From: JAVVFH01 sp032250585
Lineage (GTDB): Bacteria; Pseudomonadota; Gammaproteobacteria; Xanthomonadales; SZUA-36
Length of the DNA: 30,322 nt
Assembly (NCBI GenBank): GCA_032250585.1
Contig: JAVVFH010000014.1
Span: 1 to 30,322, forward strand
Reading direction: 5' to 3'
Positions 1 to 8,825 of the stretch are shown here, piece by piece. The notes under the pieces are model-generated. The model was not told the DNA's origin. It did no database searches and saw nothing but the letters and a program-made list of their open reading frames with translations. The position numbers and the translations under genes are program-made. Position 1 is the first letter of the stretch. The number at the start of each line of letters is the position of its first letter.

Positions 1-34
1 GTGGCGTCGGTTATTGACGACAGGCGAGGCAGCA

Positions 35-1342
35 ATGACATCCAATCCGCAGCCGGAACCCGGCCTCAAACGGGAAATCGGCCAACTGGGTTTTGGCTCG
101 ATCGCCCTGAACGGAACCATTGGCGCCGGTATTTTCGCCTTGCCGGCCATCGCCGTCGAGCGCGCCGGCCTTTTCAGCCCCTGGGTATTTGTCGCCTGCG
201 GACTGCTGATCATGTTGATCGTGCTCTCGTTCGCGCGCGCCGCCAGCTATTTCGAAGACACCGGCGGTCCGGTACGCTATGTCACAACGGCCTTTGGCGC
301 GTTTGCAGGCTTCCAGGTGGGCTGGCTGCTCACCTTGTCGCGGGCCGCGGCTTTCGCTGCGAACGCGCACCTGATGGTGACCTATGCGAGCTGGTTCTGG
401 TCGCCGCTGACGGGCGATTTATTGCATATGTCCGCGGTGCTGGCGGTCTGCGTGGTACTCGGTGCGGTCAACGTGATCGGTGTCCGCCAGGGCATGCTGG
501 CCCTGTTCGCGCTGACCCTGCTGAAGCTGTTGCCGCTGCTGCTGCTGGTTTTCCTGGGCATCAGCCAAACCAACCCGGAAATTTTCACCGGTGCGACGAT
601 TCCCGCGCTGGACTCGCTCGGCGAGACGGCTCTGATCCTGTTTTACGCCTTTGTCGGCTTCGAAAGTGCCGTGATTCCGGCCGGCGAGGCGCGCAACCCC
701 CAGCGGGACATTCCGCTGGCGCTGGTGCGCACGATTCTCGCCATCACGGTTTTCTATTTTCTGATCCAGGTGGTGACCCTGTCCGTCGCACCGGATATTG
801 CGGGCAGCGGAACGCCGCTGGCCGATGTGGCGCTGATCCTGATGGGCTCGGCCGGTGCCGCGCTGCTGACGCTGGGTGCGGTGTTTTCGATCGGCGGCAA
901 CCTGACCGCGAGTATGCTTTCCGCCCCCAGGATGGTGTATGCGATGGCCTCGGACGGCAGTCTGCCGAGCTGGCTGTCGCTGGTGCACGCCCGCTTTCAC
1001 ACGCCGGCCAATGCGATCGCGTCTTATGCGATCTTTTCCGCCTTGCTGGCACTCAGTGGGGGTTTTGTGTGGCTCGCGGTGATAAGCACCGCGGTGCGTT
1101 TGCTGGTCTACGTGCTGTGCATCCTGACGCTGCCGGCGCTGCACCGCAAATTAGGCGAACGCGAGCGGCAGTTCAGGCTGCCCGGCGGATTGACGATTCC
1201 GGTGTTGGCGCTGCTGCTGAGCTTGTGGCTGATGAGCCACGCTTCGCTGCAGTCATGGCTTGCGACGGCAGCGTTCATGCTGTGCGGCGGGTTGCTTTAT
1301 GCCCTGGGATTGCGCCGGAAGTCGGTGGTGGTGCAAACCTGA
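35..1342 (+). CDS. APC-family amino acid/polyamine permease
   Basis: Inner-membrane secondary transporter of the amino acid-polyamine-organocation superfamily, 435 aa. The N-terminal segment has the family's first-helix signature (GTIGAGIFALP, about residues 26-36). It is followed by a run of about 12 hydrophobic segments, with a charged loop (EARNPQRDIP, near residue 220) at a position typical of the family. The C-terminus is short and basic. I chose the ATG at 35 rather than the in-frame TTG at 14 because a GAGG Shine-Dalgarno sequence sits 6 bases before it. The substrate cannot be read from the sequence. The gene converges with rquA, 24 bp away, and looks unrelated to the redox island. 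Its promoter lies outside the window. The family call is firm, the substrate open. Confidence 0.85.
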   Translation: MTSNPQPEPGLKREIGQLGFGSIALNGTIGAGIFALPAIAVERAGLFSPWVFVACGLLIMLIVLSFARAASYFEDTGGPVRYVTTAFGAFAGFQVGWLLTLSRAAAFAANAHLMVTYASWFWSPLTGDLLHMSAVLAVCVVLGAVNVIGVRQGMLALFALTLLKLLPLLLLVFLGISQTNPEIFTGATIPALDSLGETALILFYAFVGFESAVIPAGEARNPQRDIPLALVRTILAITVFYFLIQVVTLSVAPDIAGSGTPLADVALILMGSAGAALLTLGAVFSIGGNLTASMLSAPRMVYAMASDGSLPSWLSLVHARFHTPANAIASYAIFSALLALSGGFVWLAVISTAVRLLVYVLCILTLPALHRKLGERERQFRLPGGLTIPVLALLLSLWLMSHASLQSWLATAAFMLCGGLLYALGLRRKSVVVQT

Positions 1343-1366
1343 ACTCCGACGACTGCAATGTTCGGG

Positions 1367-2134
1367 TTAAAGCGACAAAACAATCTTCTGGTAGAGTCCG
1401 CCGAAATAAAACCGGGAATCGACCTGCTCAGGCCGGATGTCTGCCGGCATGAAATCCGGCAGTTCCTGGCGCCACAGATCCATCGCGAATGGTTCCAGCC
1501 AGGAAAGGATGGGTTTCATTACGTAGCGCATCGGGTTGCTGCGTTTCGGACCATGGTAATCGACGAATATCACTTTTCCACCGGGCCGGGTCACGCGGAT
1601 GGCTTCGGCGATCGTTTCGCGGCGCGCGTCTTCGGGTTGCTCGTGCAGCAGAAAAAAAATGACGGACTGGTCGAAGCTGTCGTCGGGAAATCCCAGCGAG
1701 GTCGAATCCTGATGGTGGAAGCCGACGTTTTCATGGCCTGCGAGTTTTTTCCGGACGTTGCCGAGTTGAATGGCCGCGACGTCTACCAGTTCGAGGCGTG
1801 AATTTGTCCTGTTCAGATGCGCCGCCAGGCGGTTGGAGAAATCGCCGTAAACACAGGCGACCTGCAGGGCGCGGCTGTTCTCGTCGAGCTGCATGTCCGC
1901 CAGCACGGCCTGAGTCAACTTCTTCATGTTGCCCCAGAGAATCAGGTTCACTACCCACTCACGCTCGAAAAAATAAAAGGACTTCGGGTGCAGGTAAGCC
2001 CACCAGTAGGTGTCTTGCAGGTAATCCGGAATAGGGGGCGGCGCCTGTATGGCCGTCGGCGGATTTTTCGTTGCGGCGTAGCTGCTCACGCTGTAGTCAT
2101 AGGTGTCGGATAATGCATGTGAGTCGTCATTCAT
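1367..2134 (-). CDS. rquA: Rhodoquinone biosynthesis protein RquA
   Basis: RquA belongs to the class I methyltransferase fold and converts ubiquinone to rhodoquinone, a low-potential quinone that lets fumarate reductase run in the reducing direction. The 255 aa protein shows the features I associate with RquA: an N-terminal YWWAYLHP block (43-50), EREW..NLILWGN (57-69), an atypical SAM-binding motif I reading ACVYGDFS (93-100) in place of GxGxG, FFLLHE (160-165), VDYHGP (191-196) and a C-terminal FGGLYQK (244-250). It is the last gene of the mtrAB-frdABCD operon, 47 bp after frdD, which supports the function. The ATG at 2134 has only a weak ribosome-binding site (AAGAAA). A generic SAM methyltransferase is the alternative, but the motif set and the fumarate reductase neighbours argue against it. 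Confidence 0.85.
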   Translation of the reverse strand: MNDDSHALSDTYDYSVSSYAATKNPPTAIQAPPPIPDYLQDTYWWAYLHPKSFYFFEREWVVNLILWGNMKKLTQAVLADMQLDENSRALQVACVYGDFSNRLAAHLNRTNSRLELVDVAAIQLGNVRKKLAGHENVGFHHQDSTSLGFPDDSFDQSVIFFLLHEQPEDARRETIAEAIRVTRPGGKVIFVDYHGPKRSNPMRYVMKPILSWLEPFAMDLWRQELPDFMPADIRPEQVDSRFYFGGLYQKIVLSL

Positions 2135-2181
2135 AAGATGATTTTCTTGCGGCTGGGAAGCCGGCCCCCTGCATTGTCGTG

Positions 2182-2526
2182 TCAGTTAATCTGGAACAAA
2201 TAAAAAGCCGTCATCATGGTGCCGATCGTGGCTGCCAGGTAGACGGCATAGGCTGCTGCCTTGTCATTGCGCACTCCGAAGTCGTGAAACACGACGCGAA
2301 GCCGATGAGCAGCATGCCATAAGGAGAGAAAGATTACGACGAACAGGACAAACTTGCCAAGCCAACTCGCTGCAAAAGCGTGAAGCTCGGTGTATTGCAT
2401 GCCACCGGGCACCATGCCTGCAGATATCAGCAGGAAGAGGAAGATGATGGCCGGAAAAACGAATGAACTTAACGTGCCGCCGGCTGCGAACAGGCCCCAA
2501 ATGACGGATTTCTTCGCGATGGTCAT
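2182..2526 (-). CDS. frdD: Fumarate reductase membrane subunit D
   Basis: Small membrane anchor of quinol:fumarate reductase, 114 aa, close to the usual length of about 119. The N-terminal WGLFAAGG (10-17) matches the E. coli FrdD signature. Three hydrophobic helices follow (about 19-39, 57-77, 92-112). The histidines of LWHAAHRLRVVFHD (H71, H74, H81) align with the LW..LHR...MHD stretch of E. coli FrdD near the proximal quinone site. The start lies 2 bp after the frdC stop, so the two are certainly co-translated. With FrdC it binds the quinol; with rquA downstream the likely substrate is rhodoquinol (inference). Confidence 0.93.
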   Translation of the reverse strand: MTIAKKSVIWGLFAAGGTLSSFVFPAIIFLFLLISAGMVPGGMQYTELHAFAASWLGKFVLFVVIFLSLWHAAHRLRVVFHDFGVRNDKAAAYAVYLAATIGTMMTAFYLFQIN

Positions 2527-2528
2527 GA

Positions 2529-2927
2529 TCAGAGCACCCCGGCCAGCCAGAAAATGAAAGCCGAAAGCACAATCCAGGCGACATAATGGCCTGCGACCAC
2601 GATTCCGCCGGGCAAGCGTTTTTCACCGATCTGCAACGGCATGGCTTTTGGTGCCAATTTGAACCAGGCAAAGGTTTGGTAGAACAAAAAATACGCCAGG
2701 GCTACGGCGTGGACCAACACCAGCAGCGGGTTTTTCTGCGCCGCCACGAAGGCCTGCCAGTCGGCGGGGGACCCGGTCGCCAGGACCGACAGGGCGTAAA
2801 TCATCAAACCGCTGTAGCCGGCAACAAGCAGACAGCTGATTTCTCGCAGGATGTACACGCGATAGCGCTTGTTGCGCATGTACCAGGTACTTTTGGGCAT
2901 CGGCCGGACATACGGTTGGCGGCTCAT
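2529..2927 (-). CDS. frdC: Fumarate reductase membrane subunit C
   Basis: Membrane anchor of quinol:fumarate reductase, 132 aa, practically the E. coli length of 131. The N-terminus carries the FrdC signature QPYVRPM.KSTWY (4-16) and YILRE (25-29). Glu29 lines up with the E. coli residue known to be important for quinol oxidation. There are three hydrophobic helices. The start at 2927 overlaps the frdB stop (ATGA). A longer reading frame beginning at 2966 only re-reads the end of frdB and lacks homology there. The anchor is of the two-subunit, heme-free E. coli type, not the single diheme FrdC type. Confidence 0.93.
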   Translation of the reverse strand: MSRQPYVRPMPKSTWYMRNKRYRVYILREISCLLVAGYSGLMIYALSVLATGSPADWQAFVAAQKNPLLVLVHAVALAYFLFYQTFAWFKLAPKAMPLQIGEKRLPGGIVVAGHYVAWIVLSAFIFWLAGVL

Positions 2928-3670
2928 GACTTGTCTCCACCGGGTGACAGCTTCTGCAGCCACCACTCCTTGGCACCTTCGATCTTCATCTGCTGAATGG
3001 CCGCCGCCGGGTCCACGTGCTTGGGGCAGACTTCGGAGCAGGCGCCCACGAAGGAGCAGTCCCAGACGCCGTCATGATCGGCGAGGATGTCGAGCCGCTC
3101 CGACTTGCCCTGGTCGCGCGAATCGAGGTTATAGCGGTGGGCCAGAGCCAGCGCAGCCGGCCCGATGAACGACGGGTTCAGGCCGTACTGCGGGCAGGCT
3201 GCGTAACAGGCCATGCAGTTGATGCACATGGTGTATTGCTTGAACTTGTGCAAGGCGGCCCGGGACTGCACGTATTCGGTGTCCTCGTCGGGCGGGTCGT
3301 CCTTGCGAATGATGAAAGGTTTCGCGCGCTGCAGTTTTTCCATGACGTCATCGAGGACGACCACGAGGTCGCGCTCGATGGGGAAGTTTTCCAGCGGCTC
3401 GACGCGCACGCGGTCCGGCAGATCGCGGATGAAGGTCTTGCAGGTCAGGCTGGGCTCGCCATTGACCATCATGGCGCAGCTTCCGCAGACCATCATGTGG
3501 CAGGACCAGCGGTAGGAAAGCGTCGTGTCGATGTTTTCCTTGACGTAATTCAGTGCGTCGAGAATGGCCCAGTCTTCTTCGCAGGGAACGGTGTATTGCT
3601 GAAAGCGGGGTGCCTCGTCCTGCTCGGGATCGTAGCGCATCACGTCCAGTTCGAGTTGACGCAGGCTCAT
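2924..3670 (-). CDS. frdB: Fumarate reductase iron-sulfur subunit
   Basis: Electron-transfer subunit, 248 aa, linking the FAD of FrdA to the membrane quinol site. The [2Fe-2S] ligands are Cys57, Cys62, Cys65 and Cys77 (SCHMMVCGSC then LTC). The C-terminal half has CINCMACYAACP and CSFVGACSEVCPKHVDP, the ligands for the [4Fe-4S] and [3Fe-4S] clusters in the standard arrangement. The ATG at 3670 overlaps the frdA stop by ATGA. The motif order and spacing are complete, so the protein should be functional. Succinate dehydrogenase SdhB is the nearest alternative, but the neighbours frdC and frdD fix the complex as a fumarate reductase of E. coli type. Confidence 0.95.
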   Translation of the reverse strand: MSLRQLELDVMRYDPEQDEAPRFQQYTVPCEEDWAILDALNYVKENIDTTLSYRWSCHMMVCGSCAMMVNGEPSLTCKTFIRDLPDRVRVEPLENFPIERDLVVVLDDVMEKLQRAKPFIIRKDDPPDEDTEYVQSRAALHKFKQYTMCINCMACYAACPQYGLNPSFIGPAALALAHRYNLDSRDQGKSERLDILADHDGVWDCSFVGACSEVCPKHVDPAAAIQQMKIEGAKEWWLQKLSPGGDKS

Positions 3671-5424
3671 TCGCTTTTCCCTCCCGAGTAATCACGAACG
3701 CCGGGCTGCGAACGCGTGATGGTCACATCCAGCCAGTCGATCTGCGGTCGGGCGCCCTGCCGGAAAAGGGCCTGTGAATGCTTCAGGAAGTCTGTGTCGT
3801 TGCGCTCCGTGAAATCGAGCCGCTGGTGCGCGCCCCGTGATTCCTTGCGGGCCAGCGAGGCTTCTGCCACCGTCTCGGCGACATGCAGCATGTTGCGCAA
3901 TTCCAGTGCTGACTGCAGATCGGTGTTGAATACATTGCTTTTATCGTGCACCTCAATGCCGGCGAACCGCGTTTGCAGTTCGGCCAGTTTCGCGCAGGCC
4001 GTCATCGCCCCTTCCGCGTCACGGTAAATACCGGCGCCGTCTTCGAGGCTGGTCATCATCTCGCGGCGCAGGCCGGCGATGCTTTCGTCGCCGCCGCTGC
4101 GCTGCAGCAGTTCACGCACGCCCGTCACGATGGACTCGGCCTGCTGATCGGCTGAAGTCGCTTCGCGCCCGGCGCGGGATGCATACTCGACCGCCCGTTG
4201 GGCGGCGCGCTTGCCGAACACCAACAGTTCGGTCAGTGAGTTCGAACCCAGCCGGTTGGCGCCGTTGAGGCTGGCGCAGGCCGTTTCGCCAATGGCGTAA
4301 AGGCCTTGCATGGCGGTTTCGCCATCGATGTTCGTGTCGATGCCGCCCATCATGTAGTGGACGACCGGGCGCACCGGCACCGGGTCCGTGACGGGATCGA
4401 CGCCGACGTAGGATGAGGCGAGTTCGCGCACCAGCGGCAGGCGCTCGTTGATCCTCTTCTCGCCGAGGTGGCGCATGTCCAGCAGCACGCATTCGCCCCA
4501 GCTGGTTTCGACGGTGTTGCCTTTTTTCTGCTCATGCCAGAAGGCCTGGCTGAGCCGGTCGCGCGGGCCGAGTTCCATGGTTTTGAATACCGGCTCGCCG
4601 ACCGGCGTTTCCGGCCCCATGCCGTAGTCCTGCAGGTAGCGGTAGCCCTTGCTGTTGACCAGGATGCCGCCTTCGCCGCGGCAGCCCTCGGTCAGCAGGA
4701 TGCCGGTGCCGGGCAGCCCGGTGGGGTGATACTGGACGAACTCCATGTCTTTCAGCGGCACGCCGGCCCGGTAGGCCATGGCCATGCCGTCGCCGGTCTT
4801 GATCGCGCCGTTGGTGGTAAAGGGGAAAATACGTCCGGCGCCGCCCGTTGCCATGATGACCGCGGAGGCATTGAACTGGAAGAAGCGGCCACTGCGCATT
4901 TCAAGCGCGACCACGCCACGGACGCGGTTGTCCTCGTGGAGCAAATCCAGCGCAAAGAATTCGTCGTAGCGCGTGATCGAGGGGAACTGCAGCGAAGTTT
5001 GAAACAGCGTGTGCAGGATGTGGAAGCCGCTCTTGTCGGCCGCGTACCAGGTGCGCTCTTTTTTCATGCCGCCGAAAGGTCGGACCGCGACCGATCCGTC
5101 GTCGTCCCGGCTCCATGGGCAGCCCCAGTGCTCGAGCTGCACCAGTTCCCGTGGCGCCTGCTCAACGAAATACTCGACCACATCCTGGTCACAAAGCCAG
5201 TCGCCCCCGCTGACGGTGTCGTTGAAATGGGTTTCGAGCGAGTCGTCCGGGCGCTTGACGCCGGCCGCTCCGCCCTCGGCAGCACAGGTGTGGCTGCGCA
5301 TTGGGTAGACCTTGGAGACCAGCGCGACCTGCAGGTCGGGATTGGTCTCGGCAATCGCGATGGCCGCGCGGAGGCCCGCGCCGCCGGCTCCGACGATTAC
5401 GACGTCAGCGTGAATGGATTCCAT
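3667..5424 (-). CDS. frdA: Fumarate reductase flavoprotein subunit
   Basis: Catalytic subunit, 585 aa, which reduces fumarate to succinate on the cytoplasmic side of the inner membrane. It has the N-terminal dinucleotide fold VGAGGAGLRAA (11-21), the covalent FAD attachment His45 in MRSHTCAAEGG, the substrate-site block FVQYHPTGLPG, the TEGCRGEGG loop and the HYMMGG and NRLGSNSLTELLVFG motifs. Similarity to E. coli FrdA is visible over long blocks (for example GGDWLCDQDVVEYFV and YGMGPETPVGEP). The gene starts only 9 bp after the mtrB stop and has no room for a promoter of its own, so it is transcribed with the porin-cytochrome genes. That arrangement is unusual (see findings). Confidence 0.96.
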   Translation of the reverse strand: MESIHADVVIVGAGGAGLRAAIAIAETNPDLQVALVSKVYPMRSHTCAAEGGAAGVKRPDDSLETHFNDTVSGGDWLCDQDVVEYFVEQAPRELVQLEHWGCPWSRDDDGSVAVRPFGGMKKERTWYAADKSGFHILHTLFQTSLQFPSITRYDEFFALDLLHEDNRVRGVVALEMRSGRFFQFNASAVIMATGGAGRIFPFTTNGAIKTGDGMAMAYRAGVPLKDMEFVQYHPTGLPGTGILLTEGCRGEGGILVNSKGYRYLQDYGMGPETPVGEPVFKTMELGPRDRLSQAFWHEQKKGNTVETSWGECVLLDMRHLGEKRINERLPLVRELASSYVGVDPVTDPVPVRPVVHYMMGGIDTNIDGETAMQGLYAIGETACASLNGANRLGSNSLTELLVFGKRAAQRAVEYASRAGREATSADQQAESIVTGVRELLQRSGGDESIAGLRREMMTSLEDGAGIYRDAEGAMTACAKLAELQTRFAGIEVHDKSNVFNTDLQSALELRNMLHVAETVAEASLARKESRGAHQRLDFTERNDTDFLKHSQALFRQGARPQIDWLDVTITRSQPGVRDYSGGKSE

Positions 5425-5433
5425 CGTTTCGTT

Positions 5434-7686
5434 TCAGAATTGGTAGCGCCAGGAGGCGGAAATCAGCCACAAATCGTAATTGGCTGAACTTTGGCCCAAC
5501 AGCAAAACATTGGCCAGTGTGTCTGGTTGAACGCCGTCCAGCGCCCAGTCGCGGCTGGTCAGTTCGGCGCTTTCCGCCGCCAGCCGGATGCTGGAATTCG
5601 AGCTCAGCCGCGCTCTGCCCCACACAGTGAAACTTGTCAGTTCGGCCTTCAGCGTCGGCAGCGGCGCAGTGACCGTAGTGGGTGAGGTCACCGCGATGTC
5701 GCTGCGGGTATCGGAGTAGGTGTAATCAAATCCCAAATCGATGCCGTTCCAGCCGCGGCCGGCACCGATGTCGCTGAAGGTCAGCGCGACGTTCCAGGTG
5801 TCCACCCGGTCTTCGGCGTCCGCAAACCAGTCGTGGCCGGCAAACGACGGGCTGGCCGGGTTGAAGAAACTGTTGCCCGCCTGCGAGGCGTCGTATTCTT
5901 CCCGGGTATAGAAGCCGGTCAGCGAGACACGCTCCTGCGGGTACCAACCCGCGTCGACGGTAACGCTGATGACCTCGGCCCGGGTCAGGCCCAGTTCGCT
6001 TTCGCTGTAGTCGTCCTCGGCGTAGCTGCCGGCGAGACCGAGATTGATTTCGGGGCTGGGCACGAGGTCGGCGCGAAACCGCAGCTCGTCGCGGTCCCGG
6101 TCGGCGAGGAAATACTTGCGCAGCAGCGGGTTGTTCACGTGCTCGTCGTCGTCGATGGCGCCGGGCAGGTGCGAGGCGATCAGTGGCGCATTGCCGTTGT
6201 ATTCCTTCACGTCGCGTCTCGATTGACGAACGTCTGCGGTAAGGGAACCGTGGGTCCAGCCACGCAGGGCGATGCCGGCCAGCCAGGTGAATTCATCGGA
6301 GTCGCTGACTTCCTGGAAGTCACGGCTGTAGTCGGAGTATTCGACGCCCGCCTTGAACCGCGCGGCGCGCGCGAAGCGGTAAGTGGCGGTGGCGTCCGCC
6401 CGGTGTTTCGTGTAGCTGTAGGGCAGATTGATCCGCCCCAGTTCGAAACGGGGCTGGTCCTGCGCATCACCGCCGATGAAGGGGAAGACATCGCGTGGCG
6501 TGTCGTTGTCGCGATCGTCATAGTGATAATTGACGGCCAGTCCCAGGCGCCGCGCCAACCGGCTGGTCAGGCGCAGGTTCAGCATCGTCGTGTTGACCTC
6601 CGCATCCACCGAATTACGCGGTAGCGGGGTATGAACGTTGAGTTCGGGATTCACGCTGTAGGGCAGCAAATCTTCGTTCTGGTCCATCTTGCCGACGGAG
6701 AAATCGGCGGTCAGGCGGGTGGATCGCGTTACATTGACGCCGCCGTACATCTTGAGCTGGAGGTAACTGTTATCGGGTTCCAGTGCCATGCGGCCGAAGG
6801 AGTCCGGAAATTCTACGCCGGGCGCCCAGCCGTTCCGGAAGCCATATGCGTTCTGGAAGGTGAAGGTTTCTTCGTCGTTACTGAAGAACGAGGCATAGGC
6901 GCCGATACCGAACTGCAGGCGCGGCGTTGCGTACTCGATCATGGCTTCGACGATGTCAGTGGTCCAGTCGACCGGGGCGGCCAGGATCGCGCCGCGGGCG
7001 TTGGCGATGGTAAAGCCAAAAATACCGCCGACCGTGCGAGTGCCTTCCTTCGTTTCGTGCTTCCAGTCGACGTTCAGGCGCCAGGCGGCGCTCAACTTGC
7101 GATGGTAAGACAGGTCCAGCCGTTGCCGCTCGGTATCGACCTTCAGATCGATCAGGCTGTCCTGCAGATTCGTGAACCCGAGGATGTTGCTGCTGCCGGG
7201 GGAGACTTCCCAGCCTGGTGCGAGCTGCCACAGCCCGGGTTCTTCCGCGCGATAAGGGGTCTGCCCGTCGCTGAAACGGTTGTTGGGTATTTCGCGGTAG
7301 TCGACGCGAAACTTCTGCTTGCCCTGATCGTTGTAGGCGAACTCCAGCCGACGTGAATCGAGACCCAGGCGCCAGCCCTGCAGCCGCCACCGAACGGTGT
7401 CGCTGCTGGCCGCGTCCGGGCGCTTTTCAACTCGAAAATCGAGCTGGAGTTCCGCGCCCTCGTCGGTCAATCCGCTGAATTTGCCGAAACGATCGGAATC
7501 CTCGCCGGAATAATAAGCCCCGACGTTCACTTCGCTCACGATGGTCGAAGGCTCATCTTTTTTCTTGTCGGCCTGATTGTCGTCCGAATCCTCTTCCTGT
7601 GCCCAGGAGCCTGTGGGCACGGTGAGAAAAGCGAGCGCCAGGCCACTCAGGGCCCATGTGAATCTCGGCTTGGAACTGAGTTTCAT
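5434..7686 (-). CDS. mtrB: MtrB/PioB-family outer-membrane beta-barrel porin
   Basis: Outer-membrane barrel, 750 aa, that sheathes a decaheme cytochrome and lets electrons cross the outer membrane. It has a signal peptide ending SWA-Q near residue 29, an acidic linker, then long alternating amphipathic strands rich in aromatic residues. The last residue is phenylalanine (WRYQF), the usual barrel-assembly signal. The decaheme partner is encoded immediately upstream, 29 bp away, as in mtrA-mtrB and pioA-pioB loci. A GAGGAG ribosome-binding site precedes the ATG at 7686. The protein contains no cysteine at all, so the CXXC pair present near the N-terminus of Shewanella MtrB is missing. The family call rests on strand pattern, size and neighbour, since barrels diverge quickly. 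Confidence 0.85.
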   Translation of the reverse strand: MKLSSKPRFTWALSGLALAFLTVPTGSWAQEEDSDDNQADKKKDEPSTIVSEVNVGAYYSGEDSDRFGKFSGLTDEGAELQLDFRVEKRPDAASSDTVRWRLQGWRLGLDSRRLEFAYNDQGKQKFRVDYREIPNNRFSDGQTPYRAEEPGLWQLAPGWEVSPGSSNILGFTNLQDSLIDLKVDTERQRLDLSYHRKLSAAWRLNVDWKHETKEGTRTVGGIFGFTIANARGAILAAPVDWTTDIVEAMIEYATPRLQFGIGAYASFFSNDEETFTFQNAYGFRNGWAPGVEFPDSFGRMALEPDNSYLQLKMYGGVNVTRSTRLTADFSVGKMDQNEDLLPYSVNPELNVHTPLPRNSVDAEVNTTMLNLRLTSRLARRLGLAVNYHYDDRDNDTPRDVFPFIGGDAQDQPRFELGRINLPYSYTKHRADATATYRFARAARFKAGVEYSDYSRDFQEVSDSDEFTWLAGIALRGWTHGSLTADVRQSRRDVKEYNGNAPLIASHLPGAIDDDEHVNNPLLRKYFLADRDRDELRFRADLVPSPEINLGLAGSYAEDDYSESELGLTRAEVISVTVDAGWYPQERVSLTGFYTREEYDASQAGNSFFNPASPSFAGHDWFADAEDRVDTWNVALTFSDIGAGRGWNGIDLGFDYTYSDTRSDIAVTSPTTVTAPLPTLKAELTSFTVWGRARLSSNSSIRLAAESAELTSRDWALDGVQPDTLANVLLLGQSSANYDLWLISASWRYQF

Positions 7687-7715
7687 TACTTAACTCCTCA
7701 ATCGGTCCGCACCGC

Positions 7716-8729
7716 TCATCGGGTCTGGCGGAGTCCGCCGGGATGGTTGGAACCGTGAACCTGGGTGTGGCAGTTCATGCACTGCTTGCCCAGCAGCCTG
7801 GAGTCCTGCCCTTCCGGCGGCAAACCGAAACCACTGTAAATGCCCCCGGGGTGAAAATTCGCGATGTGGCACTGTTGGCACAGATAGGGCTGCCGGGCGA
7901 CCAGCAGGTTTTCGTAGTTCGAACCGTGCGGGCTGTGGCAGTTGCTGCAATCCTCCTGCACCGGCGCGTGCTCCCACAGGAACGGTCCGCGTTTTTCAGC
8001 GTGGCAGTCGTAGCACTGTTCATTGACCGTATTGCGGATCAGGTTTGCGGGCCCGGGTCCGCCGTGCGGTTGGTGGCAATCGGTGCAGCCCATCAGGCCG
8101 ACATGGGACAGCGAGGCCGTTGCACCCTGAACAGGGTGCCGAGACTGGCGCAGAAACTGGGCGCGCTGCTCCTGGTGACATTCGTAGCAGACTTGCGGCT
8201 GGGTTTCGATGGCCAGTACCGGGTCGTCCGCCACGCGCAGTTCATGACAATCGACACAGGCGCTGGCTTCCAGGTCATGCGTGCTGCCTTGCCAATGAAA
8301 CATGTGCGAGTCAGTCTGGTGACAGTCGAGACAGACGGCGTTTTGCTCCTCGGCCGTGTTGCGCTGGTCGAACACGATGGGCGGCGGCAAGCGGCTGCCG
8401 TCCGGTTGGCGGCGGATATGGCGGGCACTGGGGCCGTGACAGGATTCGCAGCCGTGATTGCCTTCGCCGAACGGCGAGTCGGGGTCGCCGGCGATCCCCA
8501 TCGTCGTCATGTAAATTTCATGGGCCGGCCGGTCGCTTCCTTCCTTGTGGCAGGCCATACACATGCGGCTGCCGCGGCTGTATTCCAGTTCTTCGGATTT
8601 TTCCTCTTCCGCGGCCAGAACGGTCGCCGGTAGCAACAGGGAAAATGCACAGGCCAGCAGCGCCAGGGTATGAGCGTTCCAGAAATTGAATTTCGTGGTC
8701 ATCGTGTCGCGCACTCTGTGTGAAGTCAT
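7716..8729 (-). CDS. mtrA: Decaheme c-type cytochrome, MtrA/DmsE family
   Basis: Periplasmic decaheme cytochrome, 337 aa, close to Shewanella MtrA. An N-terminal signal peptide (hydrophobic TLALLACAFSLLLPATVLAA) is followed by ten CXXCH motifs in order: CMACH, CESCH, CLDCH, CVDCH, CYECH, CTDCH, CYDCH, CSNCH, CQQCH, CMNCH. It would sit inside the MtrB barrel as the transmembrane wire. I prefer the ATG at 8729, which has GGAG at a good distance; a TTG at 8744 and an ATG at 8702 are alternatives. No MtrC/OmcA-type cell-surface decaheme protein is present in the window, so the conduit may end at the outer membrane or use a partner encoded elsewhere. DmsE is the near-identical family used with surface DMSO reductase, and no such reductase is seen here. 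Confidence 0.9.
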   Translation of the reverse strand: MTSHRVRDTMTTKFNFWNAHTLALLACAFSLLLPATVLAAEEEKSEELEYSRGSRMCMACHKEGSDRPAHEIYMTTMGIAGDPDSPFGEGNHGCESCHGPSARHIRRQPDGSRLPPPIVFDQRNTAEEQNAVCLDCHQTDSHMFHWQGSTHDLEASACVDCHELRVADDPVLAIETQPQVCYECHQEQRAQFLRQSRHPVQGATASLSHVGLMGCTDCHQPHGGPGPANLIRNTVNEQCYDCHAEKRGPFLWEHAPVQEDCSNCHSPHGSNYENLLVARQPYLCQQCHIANFHPGGIYSGFGLPPEGQDSRLLGKQCMNCHTQVHGSNHPGGLRQTR

Positions 8730-8825
8730 CCTGTTTCTCTCCAACGACAGCAGCCGTCCTGCGCCCTCAGATCGACCCAGTCTCGTCGGGACAGCAAAAA
8801 TCCGGGAACAACCGCGCGCCGATTG

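Noticed and set aside
1..1452. Long open frame overlapping the permease in another frame
   Set aside because: Arg- and Ala-rich translation with no family features; the permease frame has a clear membrane-protein pattern and a ribosome-binding site.
3667..5424. Succinate dehydrogenase reading of the frd genes
   Set aside because: FrdA, FrdC and FrdD blocks are specifically those of E. coli fumarate reductase, and no SdhCD-type heme b anchor is present; operation in both directions remains possible.
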